Of a stretch of 64,000 bases of DNA, positions 1 through 36,287 are shown one piece after another. The stretch is taken from contig NW_027460346.1 of assembly GCF_050947875.1 (NCBI RefSeq), forward strand, positions 5,708,000 through 5,771,999, written 5' to 3'. Numbering within the stretch: position 1 is the stretch's first letter; each line of letters begins with the position of its first letter. This stretch comes from Dermacentor variabilis. Taxonomy: Eukaryota; Arthropoda; Arachnida; Ixodida; Ixodidae. A program made the position numbers and the translations under genes. The notes beneath the pieces are model-generated. The model did no database searches. It was not told where the DNA came from and saw only the letters and a program-made list of their open reading frames with translations.

Positions 1-58
1 GCGCTCTTTGGCCATATCTGGCCCTTGCGCCACTAAACCACACACATCATCATCATCA
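1..58 (+). mobile_element. 3' terminus of a LINE (same family as 43597-49640)
   Basis: The first 58 bases match, in sense orientation, the 3' end of the long minus-strand LINE at 43597-49640. Both share a GCGCTCTTTGG block followed by TGGCCCTTGCGCCA, and here it ends in an (ATC)n tail at 46-58. The rest of the copy lies upstream of the window. Only untranslated tail is visible. Confidence 0.7.
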
Positions 59-229
59 GTAGATGCGCCGCCCCCAAGGCGGAGGTGGGAGAAGGGGAGG
101 GCACGGCCAATAAACGAGAAGGTGCCACCTCTGAAGTGCACGTCATCGTATTGCGTGCTTGTAGAACAGGGGGAAGAAGACGAAGTGACTGCGAGCCAGG
201 ACACGTCGCGTCGAGCTCTGACATTAGGC

Positions 230-1145
230 AAATTAGGACCATCAATTACGTCAGCCGTGATAGTCACTGATTCGTTATCATTGTGCTCATCCCTTACTGC
301 TTCTAGTGATTCTCGCGTAATGAGGACATTTCATTCATTGGTACCTGGTTACTTGAGAAGCGTGCGTTTGATTTGGGTGCCTGGTCAGAGAGGACTAAAT
401 ATAAGTGAAATTGCAGACTCTAGCCAAGGCATCGATAAGTGGCCCGATTCTCCCTTACTGCCCTTTGACTGCTCTTGTTACTGCTGCTAGATTTCGCAGG
501 AGTGTCATGCAGGCAGTTCCAGGCTCCACAATTACCAACTCTGTGGATTACCAACACCACCTATACCCTTGGCACAGAGATTTTTGCCGAACACAGAAAA
601 TTGAAGTGTCCATCACGAAGCTGCGCTGCCGTGTACCTGCATCGAACCCTCCACAGGTCTGGTCTGGTCCCCTCACCATTATGCTCATTCTGTGGCGAAG
701 CGGAGACAATAGACCCTTTCTTGTTGTCTTGCCGACGTTTTTCTATTATAAGAAAACTACTACTCGAAATCGCGCTTCGATCTATTGGTCTAACTTTATC
801 AGTGCCTGTGACCCTATCTTTTGGAGCCTCCATTATAGGGTTCAGCCACAGAAATGTTTGCTTGACAATCCAAAATTACCTCATTGAAACCAATCGATTT
901 CCGTGTTAGATTGATCGTTCTCCCTCCCAACCATAGCTTTCTTTTATTTCTTATGTATTATTATTATTATTTAAAATCCGGTTTTCATCTGATTATTTCC
1001 TTTTTTCTCCAAACACAAAACGTTTACTTTTAAACTCCAACGCTCAAATTGTTAACTCCCTTGTTATCATTAATATTTTATGCACCTAATTGAACCACCC
1101 GATTCTTGGCCAATCCCCCACTGTGGGTATGTGCCACGGTCACTC
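230..1145 (+). pseudogene. LINE ORF2 C-terminus remnant: RNase H plus zinc finger, with 3' UTR
   Basis: Three reading frames in succession give the end of a non-LTR retrotransposon ORF2. An RNase H segment reads VTDSLSLCSSL then LIWVPGQRGLNISEIADS (frame of position 8). It shifts one base near 408 to LAKASISGPILP, then shifts again near 640 to the zinc-binding tail LHRSGLVPSPLCSFCGEAE and FLLSC, with a stop at 907-909. The usual histidine in IDHFLLSC is proline here. The AT-rich 910-1145 looks like the 3' UTR, closing with a TTGGCCAATCCCCCACTGTG block. Two frameshifts make it a pseudogene. The clade (I/Jockey group, from the RNase H) is inferred. Confidence 0.75.
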
Positions 1146-1259
1146 AGGACAACAACAACAGCTCCCGCAATTTGCTCAAATTAAGTGTGATTTTTGCGAA
1201 ACCAGTGTCATCCCACCGCGGCATCACGTTTATGAAGATATGTGCTTCAAGACCATTTT

Positions 1260-3276
1260 CGACCCTGTGAGTTTATTTTGTGCACTACCGCGAGGACTGC
1301 CCCAGGCGGGCGCTATGTCGGCCAAGCCTAACGCCGTACTCGCTGACGAGATCGCCGCTCGGACGGACGCTGGGGCTTTCGCCGGCACAGAGACATCTGC
1401 CCAAGTCTTGCCAACGGCACTACAACAAATTACGAAGTGATCGGCCGAGAAATCGGCCCCTCGGAGGTTTCCGTCAGGAACGGGTGGTGCGACACCGCCC
1501 CACGAAGAACGACCAAGCCTAAGTCTAACCTCAACGTGGCTGCCAACGTGGCAGAGCGAAAGCACCCAAGCCCGTGTCGGTCCGTAAAGAAATTATCAAG
1601 GCAAGCAGAATGCCCTTACTCCCGCAAAACGACACCAAAGTAGTAATTCGCATCCGCCGCGGACTGAACATCGCCAAAACCGGACACGTGGGAATTGTGC
1701 AGGCCATTCAAGAAGCAGCCGGACTCGAACCGACGCAGTGCGACGGGGACACGATTTGCCCCAACCTCAAACAGAACATTATGGTCGTGAGTTCCCCGCT
1801 ACCCGTGAACGTCAACGGATATTTGAAAATTCAGGGCGTCACCATTGCCGGGCAGACGTACAAGGCCTTCTCCTACCAGGCTGCACCGGACGACACGTGC
1901 AAGGGAGTCATTCGCAACATTCCGCTCCAACACGCAAGAAACGATAATCAGGTCCGTCGTCAAACCGAGAAACCCACTCGCACTGGCGGCGAAGCGCATT
2001 AAGGAAACCGGGACGGTGATCGTGGTCTTCGAAGGACACAGTTCCCAACCACGTGATGTACAGATGTGCATGGGTAGAGTGCTCGCTCTACAGGAAGTAG
2101 ATCGCCATATGTCAGGCTTGCGATAAACTAGGGCACTGAGCAGACGTATTCCCCACACCGGAGAAGCAGACTTGCAGGGACTGCAGCATTCCAAACCCCG
2201 TAGCAGATCACGCTTGTGAAGAGGTCTCCTGTGCGCTGTGCGGTGAGAAACACCCCACGGCCGGCAAGCAATGCAAGAACAGATACCAGGTCCCGTACGT
2301 GGTACGCAAGTGAAGAATCGAGAACAAGCAGGCAGCCATTGCGACCAAGAAACTTCGAGAAAAAGCGACAAGTCTCTTAAGGCAGAATGGCGCAGGCGCG
2401 GTGCAGCAGCCTGACGAACAGCGCGAGCCCAGAGGACGCTCCAGATCCAGAGGGAGCTCGAGATCCCGATCGGCCAGCAGAGATCGCAGGAGCGGCTCCC
2501 GCCCACCCGGGAGCCAGGGCCGCTCCACTTCCGGGGTTCGTTTTGCACCCGCGGCTGGATACAACAGCTGGGCCCAGCGAGTCAAGGCTACAATGGGATG
2601 CCAGGCCTCCGCAACAGCAGGGACGCTGCCCACTAACTGCGGGCCACTGAGGGACCAATCTCAGGTGAGCTTGCAAGCGCATCCAGATAATAATGTACAA
2701 AAAGACATCTTAGAGAGAATCAAAGCACTCGAGCACGAAAACGCTCAACTCAGACGCACCATGACAGAACTGGATAACGAGAATAGATTGCTGAAAATGC
2801 AAATCAGCACATCAAATGCACAGACACAGGACATGCACATGGACACTTCACCCAGTCCGAATCCCTCCAACGTAGCGGAATCAGAAACGACTAGTCAAAC
2901 CCTACCCGCGGGCACACCAGCCACCAAGAAACGTAATACCAAGACCACGGAAATGCGACAATAGACGGTAAATTGGACAAGATCCTTAGCACACCTAGGT
3001 CAACTCCAATTCGATGTCGAGTCACTAAAGAAGGGGCACGATAGACTAGTAGAGGTGGTCGACGGCCTGACGAACAGGGTAGAAGTGATGGAGAAGGGCT
3101 TCGGCGCCAGGATCGAGGGTCTCGAGAGAACCGTCTTTACTCACTCCACGGCACCGGCCAATTCCCCCGCCTCCCCCATGGTCAGAAGAAACACTGCAAC
3201 AAGCGACATCGTCACACCCAAAATGGCGGTAAAGTCCGCAACCATGGTAGAAAGCAAAAACGGAAAAGGCAAATAA
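1260..3276 (+). pseudogene. LINE ORF1 (gag-like; zinc knuckles, RS-rich segment, coiled coil), frameshifted
   Basis: This is the nucleic-acid-binding ORF1 of the LINE that continues to 7749. A plausible start is ATG 1315 (MSAKPNAVLADEIAARTD). The frame then changes to KVVIRIRRGLNIAKTGHVG (from about 1640), typical of tick LINE ORF1 N-terminal domains. Around 2109-2310 there are cysteine knuckles (CQACDKLGH, CRDC, CALCGEKHPTAGKQC) with one in-frame stop. A basic RS-rich stretch follows at 2400-2520 (RSRSRGSSRSRSASRD). A leucine/glutamate coiled coil lies at 2700-2810 (ILERIKALEHENAQLRR). Several frameshifts and stops make it non-functional. The 5' boundary is uncertain. Confidence 0.75.
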
Positions 3277-3314
3277 GCGAGAACCAGCCGAAAGACACCA
3301 AGCGCAAACGAACA

Positions 3315-6300
3315 ATCAAGCTTATAATCTGGCAACAGAATTGTCGCGGGTTCCGCAAAAAGAAATCGGTCCTGCAACAACACATCAGACACACTACAGG
3401 CAAGCCGGACATCATACTCATTCAATAGACCAACACCGACACACCCACACTTCCGGGATATGAAACAATTGCCGTTCCACCCACAAAAGCCTGCAGCGGC
3501 GTAGCGACGTTTGTCAGTAACAGGCTCTCGTGGGCCGAAATTGACAGGAGTAATCCGGACAGCAAATGCGAGCACTTGTTCATCGAAGTCTTTCCCAAAG
3601 TCAAAAAGGCCAAGAGCATACTAGCACTCAATACGTACAGCAACCCGAACCACAGAATGCAAAGTTTCAGAAGACTGTCGAAGAAGGCCAGGGACAAAGC
3701 CAGGGACAACCCGCTGATTATTGCCGGAGATTTCAACCCCCCAAACGCAGAATGGGGCTACGGCGTCACCAGCGCCAAAGGCAGAAATCTTGCCACCGAC
3801 GCGGAAGAGATGGGCTTCAACCTGATAACGTCCGCGCTCTACCCCACCAGGATGGGCAACTCAGTCTCGAGGGACACCACCCCAGACCTCACGTTCGTCC
3901 TCAACACCGAGGGGGCCACCTGGCATAATACCGGCGACGACCTCGGCAGCGACCATTACATTGTGGAAACGTCAATGGCAATCGCCTTGAAACCACTAAG
4001 AAAGTGGAGATACACGGATTGGGATGCGTTTAGACAGGTAAGAAAGGAACGTACCGACAAGCCCGCTGCACTAGAACAGTGGACGCAAGAACTCAAGGAG
4101 GACGCCCGCAACGCGACAAAAGAAATCGAAACAGATGTCCAGACAGTCGGGATAGACGCTAAGCTCACTCACATGCTGGAAGCGAGAAGATCCATACATC
4201 AGAGATGGCGTACCCAGAGACTCAATAGAAGACTTAGGAAAAAGATCGCACTACTGAACAAGGACATTGAGCACCACTGTGTGGTACTCTCCAACCTACA
4301 ATGGGACGAAGTATGTGCAAGGGCCGATGGCAGTATGACATCGGGAAAAACCTGGAACCTGCTCAAACACCTTCTTAACAAAGGTCAAACCAGAAGCTCC
4401 CAGACCAAGGCGGCTGACAAGATAGCGAAACGCGAACTCAAAAACTCCAACGAGCAGGAATTTATGGCAAGACTTGCCGAAAGATACATGCCACTCTCGA
4501 GCAGCCACGAAAACGAGGCCGAGGCACCCGGTTCCCAGTACACGGGAGCGGACAACCCCGACCTCGATGAACCCTTCCCCCTGGAAGAAATCAGGACCGT
4601 TCTTCAAAACCTGAATGGCAAATCTGCCCCAGGTTCGGACGGTATTAGTAACAAGGCCCTTCGTAACTTGGACAAAGGCTCCGTATGGTTCCTAGCGGAT
4701 CGAATCAATCAGGTCTCGGCTTCCGGCAGGGTCCCACCGGAATGGAAGAACGCCACCACGGTTCTCATCCCAAAGCCCAACAAGCCCTCGGGCGTCGAGA
4801 ACCTCAGACCCATATTACTCACGTCGTGCTTGGGTAAGGCGGCTGAACACGCCGTTCAGAACAGAATCTCCAGATTCCTCGAAAACAAGGGACTGTTACC
4901 ACACACCCTCATCAGATTTAGACCCGGTCTATCAACTCAAGACACCTAGATTTTAATAAAGCACCAAATCATTGATGACCCCATTAGAAACGCCAAGGCC
5001 ATTCTCGGGTTGGATATCGAGAAAGCGTTCGATAACCTCTCTCACCAGTACATTGTGGACACCATTTCCGAACTCAACCTCGGAGCTAGATCTCACGCGT
5101 ACGTGAAGTCATTCTTGGATAACAGGACGGCTACGCTCCGTTTTGCCGACCTCTCCACGGAGGCACTCTCACTGGGGAGCAGGGGCACCACCCAAGGCTC
5201 GGTCATCACCCCTATGCTTTTCAACCTTGCCATGGCGGTACTTGCTGAGAAACTCGGACAGATCCACGGGCTCGAGCACACCATATACGCAGATGACATC
5301 ACCATGTGGGTCTCCAAAGGAACCCCGGGCATGGTGCAGGACATCTTGCAAGAAGCAGTGAACACCGTAGAAGAATTTCTAATTCCCACAGGACTCAGAT
5401 GCTCGCCTACCAAGTCGGAGCTGCTTGTACGCAGACCCATGCAGAAGGGCCGCAGGCCATACTCGTGAGACTTCGATTACAATCAGGAAATTACCGTACA
5501 AACCGATTCGGGACACGCCATACCGTGCGTCAACAAAATAAGAGTCCTGGGTATGATCGTAGAGGCTAAAGACGTCAATGTCTCTACGGTTCAGAAGCTC
5601 ATCACCAAAACCAACAACGCTATCGGGCTCATCAGAAGAATTGCCAATATGCACAGGGGCCTCAAGGAACGTTATCTCATCAAACTCACACATGCGTTCG
5701 TTACCTGTCATTTCGCATACGTTGCGGCAATGCTCAATTGGTCACGATCCGAAAAAGACAGACCTAATGCCCAAATCAGAAAGGTCACCAAGCAAGCCCT
5801 CGGCATTCCAACCAGCACCAGCAAGGAGAAGCTGGGCACCTGGGCATGCACAGCACCCTGGAAGAAATTGCCGAAGCCAAGCAGCGCTCCCAGCTTGCTA
5901 GGCTTTCGACGACGCCTCCGGGGCGCTCGATCCTAGGGAAGCTAGGCTTTGCTCAAGGAGACATAGAAAAAGACTTTTCGGACCTCCCACGGGACATCCG
6001 CGCCGAGATCACGGTCCGACCTATACCCAGAAACGTACGCCCCGAAAACAGGGGCAGACGACAAGCGAGAGGACAATTCCTCCTTAACCAAGCCTTGGCG
6101 AACCGCGAACGCTGAGCTTTTGTGGACGCGGCGGCATACGCGGGAAACAAAGCTTTCGCAGTGGCGGTTGTGGACGGCCGCGGATCCACAAGACATACAG
6201 CCACGATAACTGCAAGGAAGCCTGAACAGGCCGAACAGGTTGCGATCGCTGTTGCGCTCACCGACGACAATCTTTCCCATATCTACAGCGACTCCATAGC

Positions 6301-6552
6301 CGCTGTCAGAGCTTTCCGAAAGGGCACGATCTGCACACAGGCTCTCAGAATTGTTACAAAGAAAGAGATTAAGAACCACGTCACATACTGGTGCCCGGCA
6401 CACTTAGGGCCAAAGATCGGCGACGTCCCCAACTTTAACGAGGCAGCACACGAGGTTGCGCGCGCGCTTACAGACCGTGAGGCTTCACCCGACCACTCGG
6501 AAAACAAAGACGCCCCCACTACATACAATGAAATCACTAAACACTACTACCT
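3315..6552 (+). pseudogene. LINE ORF2 (APE endonuclease, reverse transcriptase, RNase H), first part
   Basis: ORF2 of the same LINE. The AP-type endonuclease runs from about 3317 (IIWQQNCRGFRKK) through LIIAGDFNPPNAEWGYG to GSDHYIVE near 3960, with a stop at 3427-3429. Reverse transcriptase follows: GKSAPGSDGISNKAL, then IPKPNKPSGVENLRPILL, a TAG stop at 4947-4949, ILGLDIEKAFDNLSH, RGTTQGSVITPMLFNLAM, and the catalytic YADD at 5286-5297. The thumb/connection region runs 5460-6115 with frameshifts. RNase H covers 6122-6540 (VDAAAYAGNKAFAVAVVDG, IYSDSIAAVRAF). Coding is broken by another LINE from 6553. The RNase H after RT and the zinc-knuckle ORF1 place it in the I/Jockey group; the exact clade is not resolved. 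Confidence 0.85.
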
Positions 6553-7276
6553 ACAACGTTCCTATAAATACTTAGGCGTCCACATAACATCTGATTTTTC
6601 CTGGCAAACACACATAAACCACATCACTAACAATGCTAACCGTACGCTTGGTTACCTCCGTCGCAATTTCTCTGTGGCACCCGCTAGCTTAAAGCTACTT
6701 CTATACAAAACACTAATACGTCCTAAGCTTGAATATGCCTCTTCTGTATGGGACCCTGGCTTGGATTACTTAACAAATACAATAGAATCTATACAAAATC
6801 GTAGCGCGCGTTTCAATCTTACTATTCTCGGACGTCAAGCGTAACATCTATGAAGGCTACTTTAAACCTCCCTCTCCTCTCATCCCGCAGGAAGTTAGCA
6901 CGCTTATCACTGCTGCACAAAATTTATTATTACAATCCGGAATTAAAAAGTGAACTTTTGTCCGAACCTGCATATATATCATCTCGTACTGACCATCGAC
7001 ATAAATTGAGCTTTCCGCACTGTCGCACGAACCTATTTTTTTTATTCATTTATTCCTAAAACTACCAATGAATGGAATCATCTGCCGGCCTCAATTGTTA
7101 ACATAACCGATACATCTGCTTTTAGAACTACTATTGAAGAATACGTTTGTTAATCCGCACTTTCTAATATTTTTCTTTCTAATTTTTTTTGTTATTATTA
7201 TACCCTGCTATCTGCACATGCTCTGTGTATTTTGTTCCACTCCCTTCTGTAACGCCTTCGGGACTTGAAGGTACAA

Positions 7277-7319
<43 letters not shown>

Positions 7320-7322
7320 ATA
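6553..7322 (+). mobile_element. Nested LINE 3' fragment (CR1/L2-like ORF2 end) with (AAAT)n tail
   Basis: This segment interrupts the RNase H region of the surrounding LINE. It encodes the post-RT part of a different LINE: YKYLGVHITSDFSWQTHIN, YKTLIRPKLEYASSVWDP, then, after frame changes, SSRRKLARLSLLHKIYYYN and TNEWNHLPASIVN. This is the usual C-terminus of CR1/L2-type elements. It closes with AATAAA-type repeats at 7275-7322. Host-LINE sequence resumes immediately (HRTLTRAQAVTLRMLQ), which confirms the nested insertion in the same orientation. It is 5'-truncated and frameshifted. No clear target duplication was found. Confidence 0.8.
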
Positions 7323-7749
7323 TAGATTATAGCACACCACACCGCACGCTCACTCGAGCTCAAGCGGTTACACTCAGAATGCTACAAACAGATACATACC
7401 CCACGCAAAACAGACTACACCATTACATGCCTGAGCTCTATGACAAGTCTTATTGCACCACTTGCATTACATCCCTCAACGTATATCATTTACTCTGGCC
7501 GTGCTCGCAAGCTCACGTAAACTCCGAACCGGACAAGCGCAAGTTTGAAAAAGCAATCCGGAGCGAAGAACTCGCTCCCAAACTCTGGGCCGTCCAGCAG
7601 GTCCACGACGCCGCCAGGAAACTCAACCTCCCGGTTCCGTCGTGGGAGACGCCCACTCCATGAGATCCCAAAGCTCTCGTGGGCTGCAGGACTTTGAATA
7701 AAGTTGATTTCCTTCCTTCCTTCCTTCCTTCCTTCCTTCCTTCCTTCCT
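7323..7749 (+). pseudogene. LINE ORF2 C-terminus and tail (continuation of 3315-6552)
   Basis: After the nested insertion the outer LINE continues with TLRMLQTDTYPTQNRLHHY, CTTC and a tail ending NLPVPSWETPTP at 7661-7663. It then has a short 3' UTR with AATAAA at 7696-7701 and a (TTCC)n tail at 7709-7749. The cysteine/histidine cluster is the C-terminal zinc-binding motif of RNase H-bearing LINEs. Together with 1260-6552 it makes a nearly full-length but inactive element. Confidence 0.8.
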
Positions 7750-9598
<1,849 letters not shown>

Positions 9599-9645
9599 AT
9601 CCATTTATTTATGATCTATTTATCTATTTATTCGTGTGCAATTTC

Positions 9646-9780
9646 CCGTCTACCCATAGCTCAGTTGGTAGTTCGTGGTCGAATGGTTAGCACATCGGGC
9701 TGCTTTCTGAGGTAACAAGGCTCGAATCCAGCTATCGGATCAACTTGGGTGCCCTGAGTATTTGCCAATGCGCACACGTG
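9646..9780 (+). mobile_element. tRNA-derived SINE-like element
   Basis: Pol III internal promoter-like boxes are visible: TAGCTCAGTTGG or TGGTCGAATGG (A box) and GGCTCGAATCC (B box, one mismatch to GGTTCGANTCC). They are spaced as in a tRNA but without a good cloverleaf. The body carries TATCGGATCAACTTGGGTGC, followed by short degenerate repeats to about 9960. The family is not identified. Confidence 0.5.
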
Positions 9781-9960
9781 CCTCTCTTCAACGAAGTTCT
9801 ATCACGTCGACATGGGTCACTGTAGATACTGGACTGGAATGCTGGACTGTAGATGCTGGACTGGGCACCACTCTTCGAAGAAACTCTATAACGCCGACTT
9901 GTCCCACTCATCTATGCTGGCCTTCAATGAACCTCTTTGATACTATCTTGGCTAACTGTA
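9781..9960. repeat. Degenerate short repeats (CTCTTCAATGAA-type)
   Basis: Motifs of the type CTCTTCAAcGAAgTTCTATCAC, ACTGTAGATgCTGGACTG and CTTCAATGAACCTCTTTgAT recur. Related units appear at 10760-10800 (TATCACAGTGCCATTGGGAA) and 12062-12135 (TTCAATGAACgCCTTATCACAGTGCC). I read this as an old dispersed or tandem repeat family. No coding content. Confidence 0.5.
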
Positions 9961-10019
9961 TGCGCGTGACGAGTGGAGACGAGTGTGCTCTACGGACGAA
10001 GCAAACAAAGATGAACTGC

Positions 10020-10765
10020 GGATGATGGTGCGCGGCGGCATAGATAAGAGCGCGCGCTGGCGTTCGGATTCGAACGGGTCGGCGGAACGTGTACGGGCCG
10101 GCGACGACTTGGGAGGACGGGTTTCAGTGGCAGTCGAGACGGCTACCGGTCCGCCTTGGCGCCCGTTCTTGGAGGGCAACCGGGTCAACGCACGAGTGGC
10201 TACCGGTCCGTTCGGGCTACCGTCCGAAGCTCATTGGGACCAGGCAACGACTTCGGTGGCTTACGGTCCGCCCTGTTCGCCGTGCCTGCGGTCCCGCCTA
10301 AAGCCCGCCGCCCCAACCGGACAGCGCTGCAGCTCGCGTGGCCGCCAGCAGTGCTGGCGACCTTGTGCATGGACCGGAGCCAGCGGAACTCGCCGCCAAC
10401 GTGCCAGTCACGCTTCACGAGTCCAGGGCGGCTACCGTCTTCCCCATCCCCGGTGCCGGGGCTCGGCAACTTCTGCTGACGACGCGGCCGCGGTCATTCG
10501 GAATACTGTGGGAACACCGCCGTGGTGCGCGTGGATGAGTCGCCTGGCGGGTGAGAACGGACGCTTCAAGTCGGCGAGCGTCACCGCGTAGCCACGGACG
10601 ATTAGAGGCGCACCGCAAAGCCTGCTCTAGATTTGTATAAGTGTTGTACGTACGCCAGTGTATTGTGTACTTGTGCCATACGCGCCCCGATAAACAGTAA
10701 AGGCAATGTCGGGTCAACACGTCTTTCTCACTGTGTGCTGAGCCCCCGGCCCCACGATCCTCTAT
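10020..10765 (+). other. GC-rich block, possible solo LTR
   Basis: A 700-bp GC-rich stretch with recurrent CTACCGGTCCG motifs (10142, 10200, 10262). It is followed by a promoter/terminator-like end: TGTATAAGTG at 10634, GATAAACAGTAAAGG near 10690, and closing CTATCACA. The arrangement resembles an LTR R-U5 region, but I cannot place the 5' edge, a second copy or a primer-binding site. Long ORFs here reflect high GC. Confidence 0.3.
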
Positions 10766-10973
10766 CACAGTGCCATTGGGAATGCGCCGCTCTGCAATGA
10801 CGAAAAAAAATTACCGACGATTACGTTACTTCCTAATGCGAAATTTGAGCGCAACAAATAAGCTGTTTCACCTTTTCGATAGATTGAGGCAAAGAAATCG
10901 AGCAACACATGTATGCGCTATCACAGATTTTTTTTTTATTTTTCACACGTATTCCTTTAACAAAGACTCCACT

Positions 10974-11180
10974 AACAGTTCTTGACAGTCATGAAGGAAG
11001 CTTTGTGGTCGGAGAAATAGACTGATATATGTTCGACTTGGTACACCAATGCTTGATTCTCAAAGACGAGATCTATACAAGTGCCTCGCGAGGTTGTCAC
11101 AGCCGTGGGACGCGTTACGAGCGAGAGGAACGGGATGTTCTCCCGCATAAGTGTTAGTAAATTGCTGTTTGTCTTTATGT
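10974..11180 (-). pseudogene. LINE endonuclease fragment
   Basis: On the minus strand this reads the end of an APE-type endonuclease: SRGTCIDLVFENQALVYQVE then ISVYFSDHKASFMTV. It is similar to the fragment at 23290-24125 (RSCIDLTLTK), so both probably come from one LINE family. It is short, without start or RT. It abuts a GC-rich repeat at 11181. Confidence 0.65.
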
Positions 11181-11183
11181 CAA

Positions 11184-11311
11184 GCCGCCACCGATCTGGC
11201 TCTCTGATTGCCACCGCACAGGGCGAACGGCAGCGGCAATTTCGGCTCGGGCGGTGCACATATACAGATCCGCCGCCACCGATCTGGCTCTCTGATTGCC
11301 ACCGCACAGGG
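11184..11311. repeat. 40-bp direct repeat, 88-bp period
   Basis: An identical 40-bp sequence beginning GCCGCCACCGATCTGGCTCT occurs at 11184-11223 and 11272-11311, separated by 48 bp. The two copies are perfect. No coding role. Confidence 0.95.
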
Positions 11312-12060
11312 GTTGCATAGGAGGAGGAGCGAAGAAAGGAATTAAGTTCGAGCCGGCGCTTTGACAACCGGAGACTCGCAGGAAGAGGGGGGAGGGGGGC
11401 GGCGTGTACACCCAGCGGCAAACGATGGGGGCAGAAGCGCGCGCAGCAAGCGGACAACACGATAAAGGGAGGAGGGAAGAGATAGCAGCGACTGACTGAT
11501 GCCGCTGACGCCGATAGTGAGTCAACCCCAGCTGCGGAGTTGGTTTCAGGGACAACGCCGCCGATGCCGACACAAACAATATGATACCCTCGCTTCCGCA
11601 GCGCTAAGAACCAGGTCTAGCCGTGGGAAGGTGGTCACGTATTCGTCGACGTGCCGGGGCCTACGTGAAATAACCGGCGCGTCGGCAACTGAAGAGCACC
11701 CTATCCGCCACACAAGAACAGGGGGGGGGGACCCTTTCCTCCTCTTTCTGCATGGCGGCGACGGTGTTCTATGCAGTCACGTTATCTTGACTCTCTAGCG
11801 GCGTCAGCGGCATCCAGCGGTATCAGTCGGTCGCTGCTAGCGCTGGGGGGATGAAAGGGGGGCGGAGCTGGTTGCGAGGCCGACGACAACGCCGACGACG
11901 ACGCGAAACCCAGGAACGGACGCCAAAGAGCTGCGCTCTAAAAAAATCTTTTAAATTTCTCCGATGCAGAGCGGAATCGAGTCAAGGTAACAAAGTTTAC
12001 TCAAGGACGGCAACTCGAATGATTAGAAGGCTAGAACAAATGCATTGGGCAGGCGCTGCT
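11312..12060. other. GC-rich sequence without recognised gene
   Basis: GC-rich with G runs (11381-11401, 11722-11730) and short basic ORFs that show no domain. The segment 11796-11945 (TCTCTAGCGGCGTCAGCGGC to GACGACGACGCG) has the look of a tick dispersed repeat, but no second copy is present here. No gene is supported. Confidence 0.4.
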
Positions 12061-12061
12061 T

Positions 12062-12540
12062 TTCAATGAACGCCTTATCACAGTGCCATTATTTCACTGG
12101 GTATGTGACGCTCTTCAATGAACATCTCGCCAGCTTGGGTTAATGATTATGTGCCACTGAGAGTGCGACAAGCGAGGGAACAATTCTCGGCGTTCGCAGG
12201 CACCAGCGCGCCACGCTTCTCGTCTACGAGGCCACGCGCTGAGTTCACGACAGCGCCACCGGATGGCGCAACGTGTCCAGAAAGAAGCGCGAGAGAGAAA
12301 CCCTGTTGTCGCATGACGCGTTTCTCAGCGTTCGCATGCACCGGTGCCCCACGCATCTTAAATGCCGCCCCAGTCTTCGCGGCGGCGCGAACGGAAGCGC
12401 GGAAGAGGAGTCCCGCTGCAGTGTACGCCTCAAACGTAACTCGTTTCGACGGTGGCGATACGTTGTGTGGCCATATTGATTCAATGCTGACGTATTACCT
12501 TCGACAGTCATCGTGAGATTGGTTTGGCGAAATTTTACAG
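12062..12540. other. Repeat-derived sequence between 12062 and 12540
   Basis: It begins with the TTCAATGAACGCCTTATCAC repeat also seen near 9781. It ends with TACCTTCGACAGTCATCGTG at 12497, the terminal block of the family found at 21700-21895 and 56415-56615. The middle is GC-rich with no recognised product. Confidence 0.45.
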
Positions 12541-12594
12541 CCAAACTATATACCTCTACCGTCCAAGGAAATTTTTCGTGTCGTTGTAAGCAAA

Positions 12595-12853
12595 GCGCTC
12601 CCCATACGTGGGCCGATCCCGAAGATAGTGCAATGCCGGCCCGAGCCGTGGCGGAGGTGAAGCAGATGTAAAGCACTCCCTGTACGTGGGCCGATCCCGA
12701 AGATAGTGCAATACCGGCCCGGCCCCTGCGGGGGTGAAATGGGCGTTAAGCACTCCCCGTACGTGGGCCGATCGCGAAGATAGTGCAATACCATCCCGAT
12801 CCGCGGCGCAGGTGGAGCAGGGGTTAAGCACTCCCCGTACATAGGCCGATTCC
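12595..12853. repeat. 78-bp tandem minisatellite, about 3.3 copies
   Basis: Units start at 12595, 12673, 12750 and 12828 (periods 78, 77, 78). They share GCACTCCCCGTACGTGGGCC and GAAGATAGTGCAATACC. A fourth copy is truncated where a SINE begins. A single related unit lies at 23105-23190 (GTGGGCCGATACGGGAGGCA), so the unit is also dispersed. ORFs across it on the minus strand merely repeat the unit. Confidence 0.9.
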
Positions 12854-13062
12854 CCACGTATGGACCACGTCCCGGGTTCAATCCCGGCCACAGCAGCTGG
12901 GTGCATTTCGATGGGGGTGGAATGCGAAAAACACTCGTCTGACGTGCATCGGGTGCACGTTAACTAATCCCAGGAGGGCAAACTGAATTCGGAGCCACCC
13001 CACTACGGCGTGCCTGGTAATCATCATATCGCGGTCTCGACATGCGAAACCCCCAAAGTTAA
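12854..13062 (+). mobile_element. tRNA-derived SINE (Ruka-like), copy 1
   Basis: Diagnostic parts are a B-box-containing GGGTTCAATCCCGGCCAC, then GCATTTCGATGGGGGTGGAA, GTGCACGTTAACTAATCCC, CCACTACGGCGTGCC and a degenerate AATCA...AAACCCCCAAA end. The head is truncated or rearranged where it meets the minisatellite. Its T-rich tail (13063-13072) lies 34 bp upstream of the first enzyme exon. The Ruka assignment is from memory of tick SINEs. Confidence 0.75.
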
Positions 13063-13105
13063 TTTTTTTTTGTGTGTGTGTAAAGTGTTCTATGTGTTCG
13101 CGCAG

Positions 13106-36083
<22,978 letters not shown>

Positions 36084-36287
36084 AGACTGCGGCGTGCGCG
36101 GTCGCGCCATTTTGCCGCAGCCCACGCATCAAGAAGCCTCAGACGAGCGATGCAATCAAAGTCACATCCGCGGCTTCGCCATCGAGCTTCAGGCGTTGTA
36201 CGAATGAAATTGACATAGCGTCACATAGTTATTAAAGACGAATGGGCTCGTTGGCGCATTTACCGAGGCTGAAGCAAAGTAAAGTGC

